A DNA stretch of 7,099 nucleotides. It comes from an uncultured Muribaculaceae bacterium (GTDB taxonomy: Bacteria; Bacteroidota; Bacteroidia; Bacteroidales; Muribaculaceae). The stretch covers positions 1 to 7,099 of the forward strand of contig CAJUJB010000072.1 of NCBI GenBank assembly GCA_910586595.1, written 5' to 3'. Below, piece after piece: positions 5,857-7,099 of this stretch; the stretch's first letter is position 1; each line of letters opens with the position of its first letter. The notes under the pieces were generated by a model. It saw only the letters and a program-made list of their open reading frames with translations, was not told where the DNA came from and did not search any database. A program made the position numbers and the translations under genes.

Positions 5857-6318
5857 ATGAAGCGTCACACCACACTTGAAATTTTCCGTCCTGACACGTC
5901 TTCAACACTTGAGCTGCCCTTCGCAGACAGTGGCATTCAGGCGGGATTCCCCTCCCCTGCCCAGGATTATATAAGTGAATATATCGATCTCAATCGGGAA
6001 ATCATACGCCACCCCGCGGCAACATTCTATGCCAAAGTGAGTGGTGACTCAATGATAGAAGAAGGCATCGAGCCCGGAGATCTTCTGGTAATCGACCGCT
6101 CAATCGAACCCGACGACGGCGATTTGGCCGTATGCTGCCTTGAAGGCGATTTCACCCTCAAGCGCATCCACCTCACACCTGGAGCCGTATGGCTCATTCC
6201 GTCCAACGAAACGTTCGATCCAATTCTGGTCACACCCGACCAGCGCTTCGAAGTATGGGGAGTGGTGACTCATACCATCAAAAATAACCGACGCCCGCGC
6301 ACCGGACGTCACCGCTGA
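5857..6318 (+). CDS. umuD: UmuD-like S24 peptidase, DNA polymerase V accessory subunit
   Basis: UmuD is the LexA-like subunit that, after RecA-stimulated self-cleavage, forms UmuD'2C (polymerase V) for translesion synthesis. The 153-residue chain has an N-terminal arm, then the cleavage region QAGFPSPAQDY with the scissile bond expected between A29 and G30 (Cys24-Gly25 in E. coli). The catalytic Ser is in SGDSM (S65) and the catalytic Lys in TLKRI (K102). The Ser-Lys spacing of 37 residues equals that of E. coli UmuD (S60/K97). There is no HTH domain, so it is not LexA. It is longer than E. coli UmuD (139), partly through an Arg-rich tail (NNRRPRTGRHR, 143-153). It begins 18 bases after the glycosyltransferase stop and ends 8 bases before umuC. 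I see no clear promoter or LexA-type box in the short gap, so it may be read from upstream or from a promoter hidden within the glycosyltransferase gene. Confidence 0.93.
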   Translation: MKRHTTLEIFRPDTSSTLELPFADSGIQAGFPSPAQDYISEYIDLNREIIRHPAATFYAKVSGDSMIEEGIEPGDLLVIDRSIEPDDGDLAVCCLEGDFTLKRIHLTPGAVWLIPSNETFDPILVTPDQRFEVWGVVTHTIKNNRRPRTGRHR

Positions 6319-6326
6319 GCTCTCTG

Positions 6327-7099
6327 ATGGTGGGGCTTATCGATTGCAACAATTTTTTTGTATCGTGCGAGCGCATATTCAATCCGCGCCTGCGCACCAT
6401 TCCTGTCGTTGTGCTGAGCAATAATGACGGATGCGTCGTAGCCTTATCCGCCGAAGCGAAAGCCATAGGCCTCCACCGCGGCCAACCTTATCACGAAGTG
6501 GCAGCCTTATGCCGGCAGAAAGGAGTTGCCGTACTCTCCGGCAATCATCGGTTGTACGGAGATATATCATCGAGAGTGATGCACACTATAGCCTCAGTAT
6601 GCGGATCGGTGCAGATATATTCCATAGACGAGTGCTTCATCGACTTCAACATATGGGCCGCCGAGGATGTGGCAGGCGTCGGCAGAGAGATTGTTCGCAA
6701 AGTACGGCGTGACGTAGGCATTCCCACCTCGTTGGGTATAGCGCCGACAAAGACATTGGCTAAAATAGCCTCAAGATTTGCAAAGAAATACCCTGCATAC
6801 AGATGCGTGTGTACAATCGACAATGACTACCGGCGTCGGCGTGCACTTGAACTTACCGACGTGAATGATGTGTGGGGCATCGGGCGCCGGACTGCACGCA
6901 AATTAGCCAACTACGGTATAGCAAAAGCCTCTCACCTTGCCGAGCGACCTCTGGAAGATATAGAAAAGATGCTCACACTCCCGGGCGTACGCACATGGCG
7001 CGAGCTTAACGGGCAAAGTTGCATCACCATAGACACAATCGAGGGCAACCCGACCTTACAGAAACAGATGTGCTGTTCGCGCTCGTTTGCCCACGACAT
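6327..7099 (+). CDS. umuC: UmuC, catalytic subunit of DNA polymerase V (5' part, runs off the window)
   Basis: This Y-family error-prone DNA polymerase copies past lesions together with UmuD'. The frame is open from ATG 6327 to the last base. 257 residues are visible, against about 420 in the family. The catalytic acidic residues are present: D6 in LIDCNNFF, and D101-E102 in YSIDECFID. Other polymerase landmarks are VVVLSNNDGCVVA (27-39), AEAKAIG (42-48), YGDIS (77-81), GIAPTKTLAKIAS (137-149) and the helix-hairpin-helix-like DVWGIGRRTARKL (181-193). CSRSF (250-254) aligns with the start of the little-finger region. Phe11 replaces the steric-gate Tyr11 of E. coli UmuC. A GTG immediately after the ATG could also initiate. 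The little-finger domain and the beta-clamp motif lie beyond the window. Confidence 0.95.
   Translation, partial: MVGLIDCNNFFVSCERIFNPRLRTIPVVVLSNNDGCVVALSAEAKAIGLHRGQPYHEVAALCRQKGVAVLSGNHRLYGDISSRVMHTIASVCGSVQIYSIDECFIDFNIWAAEDVAGVGREIVRKVRRDVGIPTSLGIAPTKTLAKIASRFAKKYPAYRCVCTIDNDYRRRRALELTDVNDVWGIGRRTARKLANYGIAKASHLAERPLEDIEKMLTLPGVRTWRELNGQSCITIDTIEGNPTLQKQMCCSRSFAHD

Overview
The window reads as an ordinary chromosomal stretch from a Bacteroidota bacterium, most likely order Bacteroidales. A mid-GC gut lineage such as Muribaculaceae would fit, but that is inference. The reasons are: a long-form PPi-dependent phosphofructokinase; a DUF3127 protein (a family I know from Bacteroidota); an insertion-free archaeal/eukaryotic-type ProRS; promoter matches to the Bacteroidetes TTTG/TAnnTTTG consensus; and no clear Shine-Dalgarno sequences ahead of the starts. 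All eight genes lie on the + strand and coding density is high. No mobile element, CRISPR array, tRNA or rRNA is visible.

Left part (1-2808): the 3' portion of pfp (glycolysis), closed by a strong hairpin; a Crp/Fnr-family regulator (1028-1624); and a membrane acyltransferase of the OafA/YrhL type (1669-2808). A perfect 14-bp palindrome of the form TTGAT-N4-ATCAA, the classical FNR/Crp-type box, overlaps the regulator's stop codon. It sits about 42 bases upstream of the start site predicted from a Bacteroidetes -7 box ahead of the acyltransferase. This is the most interesting regulatory signal in the window.

Middle (2809-4843): a well-formed Bacteroidetes promoter drives a small DUF3127 protein. 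It has an OB-fold-like N-terminal part, a low-complexity Ala/Pro linker and a DDEFPF end that resembles the acidic tip of SSB. After a short hairpin comes proS.

Right part (4843-7099): proS overlaps a polyprenyl-phosphate-type family 2 glycosyltransferase by one base (TGATG). That gene is followed after 18 bases by umuD and, 8 bases further on, by umuC, which runs off the window. These four genes look co-directional and possibly co-transcribed, which would place the error-prone DNA polymerase V genes behind housekeeping and envelope genes. The umuC reading frame is open to the window edge.

I see no new defence or mobile system here. The points worth checking are the FNR-like box with an atypical recognition helix, the SSB-like tip on the DUF3127 protein, the eroded zinc site of ProRS, and the variant residues in UmuD and UmuC.
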